From a virus, in the IMG/VR virus record IMGVR_UViG_3300010370_000034, positions 1 through 64,000 of that record: a stretch of DNA of 64,000 bases; one strand, 5' to 3'. Below, one piece after another: positions 57,718-64,000 of this stretch. The notes below the pieces were generated by a model, which worked only from the letters and a program-made list of their open reading frames with translations, had not been told where the DNA came from and made no database searches. Each line of letters opens with the position of its first letter. Position 1 is the stretch's first letter. Position numbers and translations under genes: made by a program.

Positions 57718-57743
57718 CTTACAATAATATTTCTTTTATTTAC

Positions 57744-58046
57744 TTATTTATCCTTTATCCAAAATCCATCTGCGGTCATTGTCCAACCTTCCGCAACCAT
57801 CTCATCATAAGTCATAGGAGGAAGTTTTTTCATAATAAAAGACCCATCACCATTATCAACCCATTCAACATTATCTCCTTCTTTTAGATTAGCAGCATCA
57901 AGTAAATCATCAGGAAGACTAATAAAATATTCTTCATGAACCTTTTCAACTTCCAAGGTCCAGGTCTTTTTAGGTTCAAGTGCTTGATTAAACTCTCTTT
58001 CTCTAATCGTCTCCCCTTTGTCAGGAGATTCATAAATTTTTGTCAT
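57744..58046 (-). CDS. AbrB/SpoVT-like protein (100 aa)
   Basis: Residues ~30-75 have 'EKVHEEYFISLPDDLLDAAN' followed by 'LKEGDNVEWVDNGDGSFIMK', the strand-strand-helix-strand order of swapped-hairpin AbrB/MazE-type DNA-binding domains. The C-terminal part 'MTYDEMVAEGWTMTADGFWI' is separate. The gene overlaps the late box of the collar gene. It may be a regulator or antitoxin-like protein. Confidence 0.6.
   Translation of the reverse strand: MTKIYESPDKGETIREREFNQALEPKKTWTLEVEKVHEEYFISLPDDLLDAANLKEGDNVEWVDNGDGSFIMKKLPPMTYDEMVAEGWTMTADGFWIKDK
57745..57752 (-). promoter_or_regulatory. Late promoter-like GATAAATA before the collar genes
   Basis: One mismatch from TATAAATA on the minus strand, 28 bases before the 187-aa collar gene, at nearly the same distance as the box before gp8. 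Confidence 0.5.
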
Positions 58047-58048
58047 GA

Positions 58049-58162
58049 TTACTTGTAAATAAAAGGATCTTCTTTACTTAATTGTTTAGCCAATTTTTTG
58101 CTTTTTTGATTCTCAAGATATTCAAAAAATAAATTGAATAACTTGTTAATATATTTAATCAT
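58049..58162 (-). CDS. 37-aa basic amphipathic peptide
   Basis: MIKYINKLFNLFFEYLENQK is amphipathic and membrane-interacting in appearance. It overlaps the SGNH gene's stop as ATGA and lies two bases before the AbrB-like gene. It ends DPFIYK, like the 34-aa peptide at 59531 (DPYIYK). Confidence 0.5.
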   Translation of the reverse strand: MIKYINKLFNLFFEYLENQKSKKLAKQLSKEDPFIYK

Positions 58163-58947
58163 AACCTAAAGGTATTGTAAATCTTTTGTGCGATCAATTT
58201 GTTGGATTTAAAACCTGGGTGACTTAGATCTCTCGCATGATCGTCTGGTATAGGTTTATGCAAATCACACCCTGTTAATTTTGACGTAGTTGGAAAACAA
58301 GAGAATTCGTAATATTTGCATTTATCTATCCACAAATTCCTAATTAACTCAACATTAATCATATTGTATGGTATCAAATGATCAACCGCTTTATTATTGG
58401 GAGAATCTTCATAACCAAGTTTTAATTGAACATAGTTTCTTTGATATAAGAGATATCTTGTCATTCCAGTCATTGCATAGATAACCGCCTTCGGTGGTCC
58501 ATATTTTTTATACAGCATCAAAGAATTATGTAATGCAAATTGTATAGATGATCCACCCATTCCCATGTTAATTACAGGAACATTGTATAATGATTCTAAA
58601 AAAAATGGTATGGTGTGAGAGTCATCTACTCCTGTTCCAAATATGTATGAGCACCCAAAAATAACAATAGAATTTGACCAATCAATATCTTTAAATTCTT
58701 TAGTCCTATATCCGTGAGAGTTTAATGTATACTTAACTTTATGGTTTCTATAATACCAATCAGAGGATTGTGTTTTTAAATTTGATTGATAAGTCTCACA
58801 ATCATCGGATCCAAAAAAATCCCAAGATCCAAATATATCAAATAAATCTATCTTTAATGGTTCCCCTGCATTTTGAACGGTGATATTTGGAAGAGGAATA
58901 AAATCATTATTATTAATTGAGTTTAATATATTTGGATTAACCTTCAC
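58159..58947 (-). CDS. SGNH-hydrolase-like protein A (262 aa)
   Basis: The protein has 'NSIVIFGCSYIFGTGVDDSH' in place of the GDS block (Ser kept, Asp to Cys), 'VPVINMGMGGSS' with the block II Gly, and a C-terminal 'HARDLSHPGFKSNKLIAQKI' with the D-x-x-H triad. SGNH hydrolases often act as O-acetyl esterases on sugars. The GTG start overlaps the preceding TGA. It is a paralogue of the gene at 60032 and shares 'LNSHGYRTKEF' with it. Confidence 0.75.
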   Translation of the reverse strand: MKVNPNILNSINNNDFIPLPNITVQNAGEPLKIDLFDIFGSWDFFGSDDCETYQSNLKTQSSDWYYRNHKVKYTLNSHGYRTKEFKDIDWSNSIVIFGCSYIFGTGVDDSHTIPFFLESLYNVPVINMGMGGSSIQFALHNSLMLYKKYGPPKAVIYAMTGMTRYLLYQRNYVQLKLGYEDSPNNKAVDHLIPYNMINVELIRNLWIDKCKYYEFSCFPTTSKLTGCDLHKPIPDDHARDLSHPGFKSNKLIAQKIYNTFRL

Positions 58948-59117
58948 TGATCCTTAGCGTACTGTTTTTTTACCTTTTTAAGTTCTTTAAGTTCTGCTTT
59001 AATTTCTTTGTATGCAGAGACTGCATCAATCTTCCCGCCCATCTCAAGGGCACAAAGAATATCAACTCTTGTGCCAAAATGAGCTAATGCTTTTTCAAAA
59101 TCATCCAATTCGTACAT
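58944..59117 (-). CDS. Small helical protein (57 aa)
   Basis: MYELDDFEKALAHFGTRVDI is followed by a Lys-rich helix 'AELKELKKVKKQYA'. It overlaps the neighbours by one and four bases, so it is coupled to SGNH A. Confidence 0.6.
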   Translation of the reverse strand: MYELDDFEKALAHFGTRVDILCALEMGGKIDAVSAYKEIKAELKELKKVKKQYAKDQ

Positions 59118-59383
59118 TACTTGTCTCCCAATGAATACTGATTCATATTATATATTGGTGGACAATGTGTGTCGATTTGTGCCTGAAGTCTGTTTTCAAC
59201 TTCATAAAGAGCATTTGTTGTCTCCACATTTTCCCTCTCAAGTCTTTCCACTCTTGCTTCTAAAGACTGAATCAAGTCAAGCAAACTAAATCTACTCCCA
59301 ACATATGAGTCTGCACAGTCCACAATAACTTTCTTCTCTTTGTTTGATGCGAAAAACCAATCAACAAATCTTTTAATCATCAT
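59117..59383 (-). CDS. Coiled-coil protein (88 aa)
   Basis: MMIKRFVDWFFASNKEKKVI has a hydrophobic basic start, then a coiled-coil region 'LDLIQSLEARVERLEREN'. It could be a membrane-associated coiled coil. Overlaps neighbours. Confidence 0.6.
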   Translation of the reverse strand: MMIKRFVDWFFASNKEKKVIVDCADSYVGSRFSLLDLIQSLEARVERLERENVETTNALYEVENRLQAQIDTHCPPIYNMNQYSLGDK

Positions 59384-59553
59384 AATACACCTACAGATTT
59401 TAAATAACGACGATATGCGGCAAATCTACCTAAAGATGGTTGCCCCACAACATTTAATTGATGACATATCTCACAGTACATCAACCACTCATACCAAGGA
59501 GTAGTTGGATCTAAAACATGATATGGATAATCACTTGTAGATGTATGGGTCAT
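59380..59553 (-). CDS. Small protein (57 aa)
   Basis: MTHTSTSDYPYHVLDPTTPW is followed by 'YEWLMYCEICHQLNVVGQPS' with a CxxC-H cluster. It may hold a small metal site. Not recognised. Confidence 0.6.
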   Translation of the reverse strand: MTHTSTSDYPYHVLDPTTPWYEWLMYCEICHQLNVVGQPSLGRFAAYRRYLKSVGVL

Positions 59554-59635
59554 GATTTTTATCTCTAATCTTTTGCATGTAATTCCTAATCCAAAGAGTA
59601 TATCTAAAGAACAAATCCCTAACCTTCTTTCTCAT
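59531..59635 (-). CDS. 34-aa basic peptide
   Basis: MRKKVRDLFFRYTLWIRNYM is basic and amphipathic, ending DPYIYK. Overlaps neighbours by 22 and four bases. Might be a membrane-targeting peptide. Confidence 0.45.
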   Translation of the reverse strand: MRKKVRDLFFRYTLWIRNYMQKIRDKNHDPYIYK

Positions 59636-59841
59636 AGTTTCCCCCCTACATTGCCATCATACGTTTTGGTTTCAGGCCAACCTTCCTGCCGTCCTTTAAG
59701 ATAAAAACGGGTTCCTGATATACATTGGTCTTCAGTGAGAGCCGTGATAAGTCCGTTACCATCTTTGTCTGTGGAGTACCAGAGTCCATACTTTTTTTGG
59801 TCTACATAAAAACAATCGTCAATTAATTTTGGTTCTTGCAT
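59632..59841 (-). CDS. Small beta-rich protein (69 aa)
   Basis: MQEPKLIDDCFYVDQKKYGL and 'CISGTRFYLKGRQEGW' look like a small beta fold. Unknown function. Confidence 0.6.
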   Translation of the reverse strand: MQEPKLIDDCFYVDQKKYGLWYSTDKDGNGLITALTEDQCISGTRFYLKGRQEGWPETKTYDGNVGGKL

Positions 59842-59845
59842 TTGA

Positions 59846-59995
59846 TCACTTCTTCACTGGTTTCGGTTTGAGAACTTGATTCTCATTAACTTCTTTAACT
59901 GTGTTGTGAAGTAGTTTTAATGCCTCAATGGTCTCTGGAGTTTCTTCCCAAGTCCACTCATTAGCATTTTTATCAGAAAAAGTTCGGATTGCCAT
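59846..59995 (-). CDS. Small protein (49 aa)
   Basis: MAIRTFSDKNANEWTWEETP is followed by a helix and a Pro/Lys tail. AAGGAC lies just before the ATG as a ribosome site. Not recognised. Confidence 0.6.
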   Translation of the reverse strand: MAIRTFSDKNANEWTWEETPETIEALKLLHNTVKEVNENQVLKPKPVKK

Positions 59996-60031
59996 GTCCT
60001 TTATAGCATCTGTTGTTATGATACCACAGAA

Positions 60032-60814
60032 TTACCCAATCCGCAACCCAGAAATTACTTTTTCTGCGGCAAGTTGATTTGTCTTCTCTCCTGGATGTGC
60101 GGCATAATATCCAGACTTTTGCTTCCTCATGTCTCTGGCAAAATCAATTTGATTTACAAAAGTGCATTGTAAAATCTGAGCAGTGTTTTGGTATAAACTT
60201 AACTCAAAATAATTAGTTCTATTTTTCCACATTTCTCTAAATGATATAACATTTAACTTCAATTGCATCATTGCATTATCTTTATTTTCATTCCAGTAAT
60301 ATCCTATTTTAAATTTATCATAATTCCAATTACCACAGTTCATAACTCTATCATCCGTGTAATATGGTAACCTATATGGGGAAGTCCATAAACTTACAAC
60401 CGCTTTTGGTGTCGGATATGATTCACTCAATAATGCAGAATTATGAAGAGTATATAATGAGGATGATCCTGGAGCTCCCAAATTAATTACAGGAATGTTA
60501 AGTGCTTCTTGTATTTTATGCGATATCGTATCTTCCTCAGGTAACCCAACACCAAAAACGGAGGAATCTCCAAAAACTACAATTGATTTTGCCCAGTTAA
60601 TTTTATCAAATTCTTTTGTTCGATATCCAGCACTATTAATATTATATTCAAATGTTTTTGTTCTATATCTCCAATCTTCTGGAAGTTCTTTTAAATTTTT
60701 TTGATATAACTCTTCACTATCTTGATCAAACCACTTGTGAACTCCGACGAGTAATTCTTTATTTGGAAGCAGTAGTTTATTATCAATTCTTTCAGTTAAT
60801 TTTAATATTGTCAT
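60032..60814 (-). CDS. SGNH-hydrolase-like protein B (260 aa)
   Basis: It has a clear GDS block 'SIVVFGDSSVFGVGLPEEDT', 'IPVINLGAPGSS', and a C-terminal 'YYAAHPGEKTNQLAAEKVIS' with His but with Tyr/Ala where the Asp of D-x-x-H would be. Compared with protein A, the missing residue lies in the other block. 'INSAGYRTKEF' is shared. It overlaps the carbamoyltransferase by four bases, so it is in the same operon and may act on the same sugar. Confidence 0.75.
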   Translation of the reverse strand: MTILKLTERIDNKLLLPNKELLVGVHKWFDQDSEELYQKNLKELPEDWRYRTKTFEYNINSAGYRTKEFDKINWAKSIVVFGDSSVFGVGLPEEDTISHKIQEALNIPVINLGAPGSSSLYTLHNSALLSESYPTPKAVVSLWTSPYRLPYYTDDRVMNCGNWNYDKFKIGYYWNENKDNAMMQLKLNVISFREMWKNRTNYFELSLYQNTAQILQCTFVNQIDFARDMRKQKSGYYAAHPGEKTNQLAAEKVISGLRIG

Positions 60815-62235
60815 GAAAATATTGGAATATTATGAAGTCTAGACCATTTATCACAATCAATCTCGTCATTTAAAATAGGTTGTCCTTTAATATTTAAACT
60901 AGTATTTAAAAGCATTGGATGACCAGTTTTTGCCTTCCATTGATATAAAAGATTATAAAGTCGAGGAGCATCACTCTTTTTAACGGTTTGCAATCGACTC
61001 GTTCCATCAACATGCACAATTCCAGGAAACTTCTCTGGATACTTACACCTAACAGCATGTTGCATAAAGGGACTCTCTACCAAGTCATGATGCATATCAA
61101 AATAAGTGTTAGCAAATTCTATAGGAACAACTGGAGAAAATGGTCGATATGATTCTCTATTTTTTATTTTGTTGACTTTATCTTTTATATCTGGATCAGT
61201 TGGGTCTGCGATGAGACTTCTTGCACCTAATGCTCTTGGTCCAAACTCTGCTCTACCTCTTGCAAGACCACAAACTTTATGTTCTTGAAGATAATTTACT
61301 ATTTGTGCATTTGTATGTTTATGTGGCAAATAATATCCAAGATATGGGGTAAATTTTATATGCTTCTTTTTATGTGCCAATACAGCACCAATCGCAGACC
61401 CACTATCTCCTGGTGCAGGCATGATCCAAACATTCTTAAAATAATTGTAAGTATGCTTATTTGCAACACAGTTTAGAGCACATCCACCCATTAAGACAAG
61501 ATTATTTGTCTGCACTAATTTTTTAGCAAGTCTCAGCGCATTATTGAACAATATCTCATACACTTCTTGTGTAGCTGCTGCAATATCTTCATTTGATTCC
61601 TCAGGTCTCCAATCTTTGCATCCTCGATGTAGATTAACCTTACATTTAAAATCTTCAGTTATAAAGTCATCAAAAATAGCGTCTTTTAATTTATGTTTAT
61701 CCCCTAAAGCGGACAATGCCATTAAAATATATTCTTCCTCATTCGGTTTTAATCCACATCGCTGAGTCATTGCAGAATACAACAATCCCACACTATTTGG
61801 ATACTTCAATTGATATTTTAACTTTAAATCTTTACCAGATGCTTCCCAGATTGTAAGTGTCTGGAACTCTCCTATTGCATCTATTACTAAAATGGCAGCA
61901 TGTTTGAATTTACTAGTAAAGTACCCTCCGCAAGCATGGGTGTAATGATGACCAAAAAATTTGTGCTTACATTCATAATATCTTTCAAAGTTATTAATAA
62001 ATGGTCCTTGCCCAGCATAAATTTGCCGCATCCTTTTCTTCAAAGGATTCTCATACCAACAAATTAATTCTGGTTTTCCATATCTTAGTGCATATTTCAG
62101 CATTGATTCTGAGATATATGCATCATTCTTGATTTTACTAAAACGTTCACTCTCACTGGCGAATACCAATTCGTCTTTTACAAACACCGACATAGCGGCG
62201 TTATGACTGTTAGATGATATTCCCCAGGTGATCAT
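60811..62235 (-). CDS. Carbamoyltransferase (NodU/TobZ family)
   Basis: The 474-aa protein carries family motifs: 'GISSNSHNAAMSVFV' (His11), 'FFGHHYTHACGGYF' (H96/H97/H100), 'LMGGCALNCVANKHTY', and 'ARGRAEFGPRALGARSLIAD'. Family members use carbamoyl phosphate and ATP to put a carbamoyl group on a sugar or antibiotic hydroxyl. It is a little shorter than the usual ~570 aa. It overlaps the radical SAM and SGNH genes, forming one operon. The acceptor is unknown; a virion or host glycan is plausible. Confidence 0.88.
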   Translation of the reverse strand: MITWGISSNSHNAAMSVFVKDELVFASESERFSKIKNDAYISESMLKYALRYGKPELICWYENPLKKRMRQIYAGQGPFINNFERYYECKHKFFGHHYTHACGGYFTSKFKHAAILVIDAIGEFQTLTIWEASGKDLKLKYQLKYPNSVGLLYSAMTQRCGLKPNEEEYILMALSALGDKHKLKDAIFDDFITEDFKCKVNLHRGCKDWRPEESNEDIAAATQEVYEILFNNALRLAKKLVQTNNLVLMGGCALNCVANKHTYNYFKNVWIMPAPGDSGSAIGAVLAHKKKHIKFTPYLGYYLPHKHTNAQIVNYLQEHKVCGLARGRAEFGPRALGARSLIADPTDPDIKDKVNKIKNRESYRPFSPVVPIEFANTYFDMHHDLVESPFMQHAVRCKYPEKFPGIVHVDGTSRLQTVKKSDAPRLYNLLYQWKAKTGHPMLLNTSLNIKGQPILNDEIDCDKWSRLHNIPIFS

Positions 62236-63061
62236 ATTTTTTCTCCCAATAACTTACTGGTAGTGTTGGATCTTCTTTAACAAAATTCTTAACCTTATTT
62301 GCGGGACACATTGAACAATATGATTCGTCCTCTCTACCCAAAAACTCTTCTAATTCATCATCCGTGCAATTTACATCTAAAGGAGTATATTTGAGATATG
62401 GTTCCCACCTATCACTAAGGTTGTATTTTTCAGATTGCATCGGTAAATATGCCAATGCAGGACACTTCCAAAGTTTATTCTCATGCAATTGGATAGCATG
62501 TTTAGAGATGCAATTTTCCCAACTCTTACGAGGATTGTTATCTTCGTAAGGAGTTATATTTGAACCAAACCCTTTATATTGAGGAGTCCAATGCTCATTA
62601 GTATAATCCCAAAATTCAACATGAACTCCAAGGTCATGCTTCCACTGTTTAGCAAGATTATATCCAGTTTTAAACTTTTTTACGTAATCTTTATGAGTTG
62701 TACTGTGAATTGATATTGCAAGGTTAGTTTGAGTCGCAATTAGTGCTTTTGGTAACTTTGGATGTAAGTGTAAAAAACTAGCATTTGAAACCAAATCAAT
62801 TTGAGTATATGGATCAGGATATATCATCCTCACCAAATATACAATATCAACCAATTCTTTGTTAAGAGTTGGTTCACCGCCAAGTATAACAAATGTTTTG
62901 GGTCTGACTCTCTGACCCCAAATATATAGCCATTCTTTTGCGGTTTCTAGATTTAGTGTTCCAGAATGCCCATGGTTAGAATAATGTGAGCACCCTTCAC
63001 ATGAAAAATTACAGGCATGGGTAACATGCAATTCTATTTGTTTGGTATCAAACTGCTTCAT
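62210..63061 (-). CDS. Radical SAM protein
   Basis: The 283-aa protein has the radical SAM motif Cys17-x3-Cys21-x2-Cys24 ('HACNFSCEGCSHYSNHG') and 'VILGGEPTLNKELVD' (GGEP at 61-64). Further Cys in the C-terminal half (around 'CISKHAIQLHENKLWKCPAL' and 'YCSMCPANK') suggest an auxiliary Fe-S site of the SPASM or twitch type. Overlaps the 2OG gene as ATGA and the carbamoyltransferase by 26 bases. Its substrate is unknown. Confidence 0.88.
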   Translation of the reverse strand: MKQFDTKQIELHVTHACNFSCEGCSHYSNHGHSGTLNLETAKEWLYIWGQRVRPKTFVILGGEPTLNKELVDIVYLVRMIYPDPYTQIDLVSNASFLHLHPKLPKALIATQTNLAISIHSTTHKDYVKKFKTGYNLAKQWKHDLGVHVEFWDYTNEHWTPQYKGFGSNITPYEDNNPRKSWENCISKHAIQLHENKLWKCPALAYLPMQSEKYNLSDRWEPYLKYTPLDVNCTDDELEEFLGREDESYCSMCPANKVKNFVKEDPTLPVSYWEKKYDHLGNII

Positions 63062-63609
63062 TCATCAATATAACCAGTCTGAGTTAACATTTCCACTGCT
63101 TCATCAAAAGATTTATAAAGAATCTGTAGGCAAATTGCTTTACGATCAGGAAGTCCAGATTCCATAGGATAAACCGAATGTGGTTTAGATACATCAAGAA
63201 GATAAGCATCTCCAGGATGTGCCATAAATCTTACAGATTTTTTTAGGTGTCCTTCATGGAAAATTGCACCATCTGTTTGATTTGCAATCTTAGTTGTAGA
63301 TACATCTTCTTTTGGATAATAAAACTGAGTTACACACCTATCAGTTTTGATATAAAAATTGATAATTGCTTCAATATTACTATCAGTATGCGGGGGAATC
63401 TTATAATTTAATTCCATTAAAGATAGTGTACAGTTATCTCTATAAGATTCTGGAATCACCTCAAGAAGATTGCTTTCATCCTTAGTATTGATATATGAAT
63501 ATTTAATTCCAGCAAATCCATATGGAGTATCCATTCCATACTCAATCTTTCTACCAGTTTTAAGATAAGAACCTACAAAAAATTGTCTATTTAATTTACG
63601 AAAAAACAT
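63058..63609 (-). CDS. 2OG-Fe(II) oxygenase-like protein (183 aa)
   Basis: The ligand pattern H74-x-D76 ('IPPHTDSNIEAIINF'), H144 ('DVSKPHSVYPM') and R156 ('PDRKAICLQIL') fits 2OG dioxygenases. The PGD turn ('HPGDAYLLD') is also present. A strong ribosome site (AGGAG) precedes it. It lies in the same operon as the radical SAM and carbamoyltransferase genes. Confidence 0.8.
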   Translation of the reverse strand: MFFRKLNRQFFVGSYLKTGRKIEYGMDTPYGFAGIKYSYINTKDESNLLEVIPESYRDNCTLSLMELNYKIPPHTDSNIEAIINFYIKTDRCVTQFYYPKEDVSTTKIANQTDGAIFHEGHLKKSVRFMAHPGDAYLLDVSKPHSVYPMESGLPDRKAICLQILYKSFDEAVEMLTQTGYIDE

Positions 63610-63619
63610 TTAAAATCTC

Positions 63620-64000
63620 CTAATCAGCGTAAGAATATTCTCTCCATTCAGGTACGTTACAGTTTGCCAAATCAAATGCAACTTTATTCCAAGGTGCTCG
63701 TGGTTGACGAATTAATCTCATATTAGTATGTTCCAATAACCTATTTCCCTTCTTAGTATTGCAGGTAGAACATGCAACAACTAAATTTTCCCAAGTATCT
63801 TCGCCACCTTTACTACGTGGAAGAACATGATCTATAGTCAACCGAGTAGTTGATCCACAATATTGGCAGGTATTACGATCCCTTTTGTAAATCATTGATC
63901 TTGATGGACGACACCTAGCAGCATAATTAACTGGAACTTTAATGTAACTGAGCAATCTAATTACTCTCTCGGATATGACCTGAACTTTCTCCTTTAAAAC
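63620..64000 (-). CDS. HNH endonuclease, 5' end cut by window edge
   Basis: The visible frame is open to the right edge (at least 126 aa plus stop). Its core is 'RDRNTCQYCGSTTRLTIDHV', then 'PRSKGGEDTWENLVVACSTC' and 'NTKKGNRL', the CxxC/HNH/CxxC pattern of cyanobacterial-type HNH nucleases. 'VIRLLSYIKVPV' upstream is also typical of that group and shows that the true start is beyond the edge. It could be a homing or defence-related nuclease. Confidence 0.85.
   Translation of the reverse strand, partial: VLKEKVQVISERVIRLLSYIKVPVNYAARCRPSRSMIYKRDRNTCQYCGSTTRLTIDHVLPRSKGGEDTWENLVVACSTCNTKKGNRLLEHTNMRLIRQPRAPWNKVAFDLANCNVPEWREYSYAD

Overview
The window is almost certainly part of the genome of a T4-like cyanophage (a myovirus infecting marine Synechococcus or Prochlorococcus). 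The left part encodes a complete T4-type neck and baseplate-wedge block: gp15, gp14, gp13, a DUF4815 virion protein, gp8, a giant gp7-like protein, gp6 and gp25. Many of the small proteins, and the HNH endonuclease at the right edge, have the look of cyanophage or cyanobacterial families. The DNA is AT-rich and very densely coded. All genes but one are read from the minus strand, so the text below follows transcription from high to low coordinates.

Layout from left to right. (1) 1-27.6 kb: structural genes, with T4-like late-promoter cores (TATAAATA or one mismatch) before gp25 and gp8. Two proteins are very large (4390 and 2550 aa). Several share a short Gly-x-Gly-Tyr...Pro beta-repeat. (2) 27.6-29.9 kb: small conserved cyanophage genes and a glycosyltransferase-like protein. 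(3) 29.9-30.8 kb: the only plus-strand gene, then a bidirectional terminator. (4) 30.8-36.6 kb: a more GC-rich accessory block of about 20 very small proteins. It contains a winged-helix protein, sigma70-like promoters, 5' leader hairpins, G/C-rich hairpins and dispersed 11-bp palindromes. (5) 36.5-37.0 kb: the largest gene-free stretch, with palindromes, inverted repeats, 11-12 bp spaced iteron-like repeats, an AT-rich tract and a perfect sigma70 promoter on the plus strand. (6) 37-46.3 kb: a beta-ketoacyl-ACP synthase, then small membrane and soluble proteins, an exported RlpA-like group, a GT11 fucosyltransferase-like enzyme, a 2OG-Fe(II)-oxygenase-like protein and a zinc metallopeptidase. 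(7) 46.3-54.3 kb: about 30 tightly overlapping small genes, mostly of unknown function, including two pairs of diverged paralogues. (8) 54.3-58.2 kb: a two-domain 2OG oxygenase, two tandem tail-collar or fibre proteins and an AbrB-like protein. (9) 58.2-64 kb: an enzyme cluster of two SGNH-like proteins, a NodU/TobZ-type carbamoyltransferase, a radical SAM protein and a 2OG oxygenase, then an HNH endonuclease cut by the window edge.

How it fits together. The late block builds the tail and neck. The adhesin-adjacent enzymes (carbamoyltransferase, radical SAM, 2OG oxygenases, SGNH proteins, GT11) look like a surface-glycan or small-molecule modification set, but their substrates cannot be read from sequence. 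The small-gene blocks carry host-type sigma70 promoters and are probably expressed early. The most unusual items are the ketosynthase, the carbamoyltransferase-radical SAM-SGNH cluster, the repeat-rich region around 36.6-37.0 kb and the promoter-plus-hairpin leader family in 31-34 kb.
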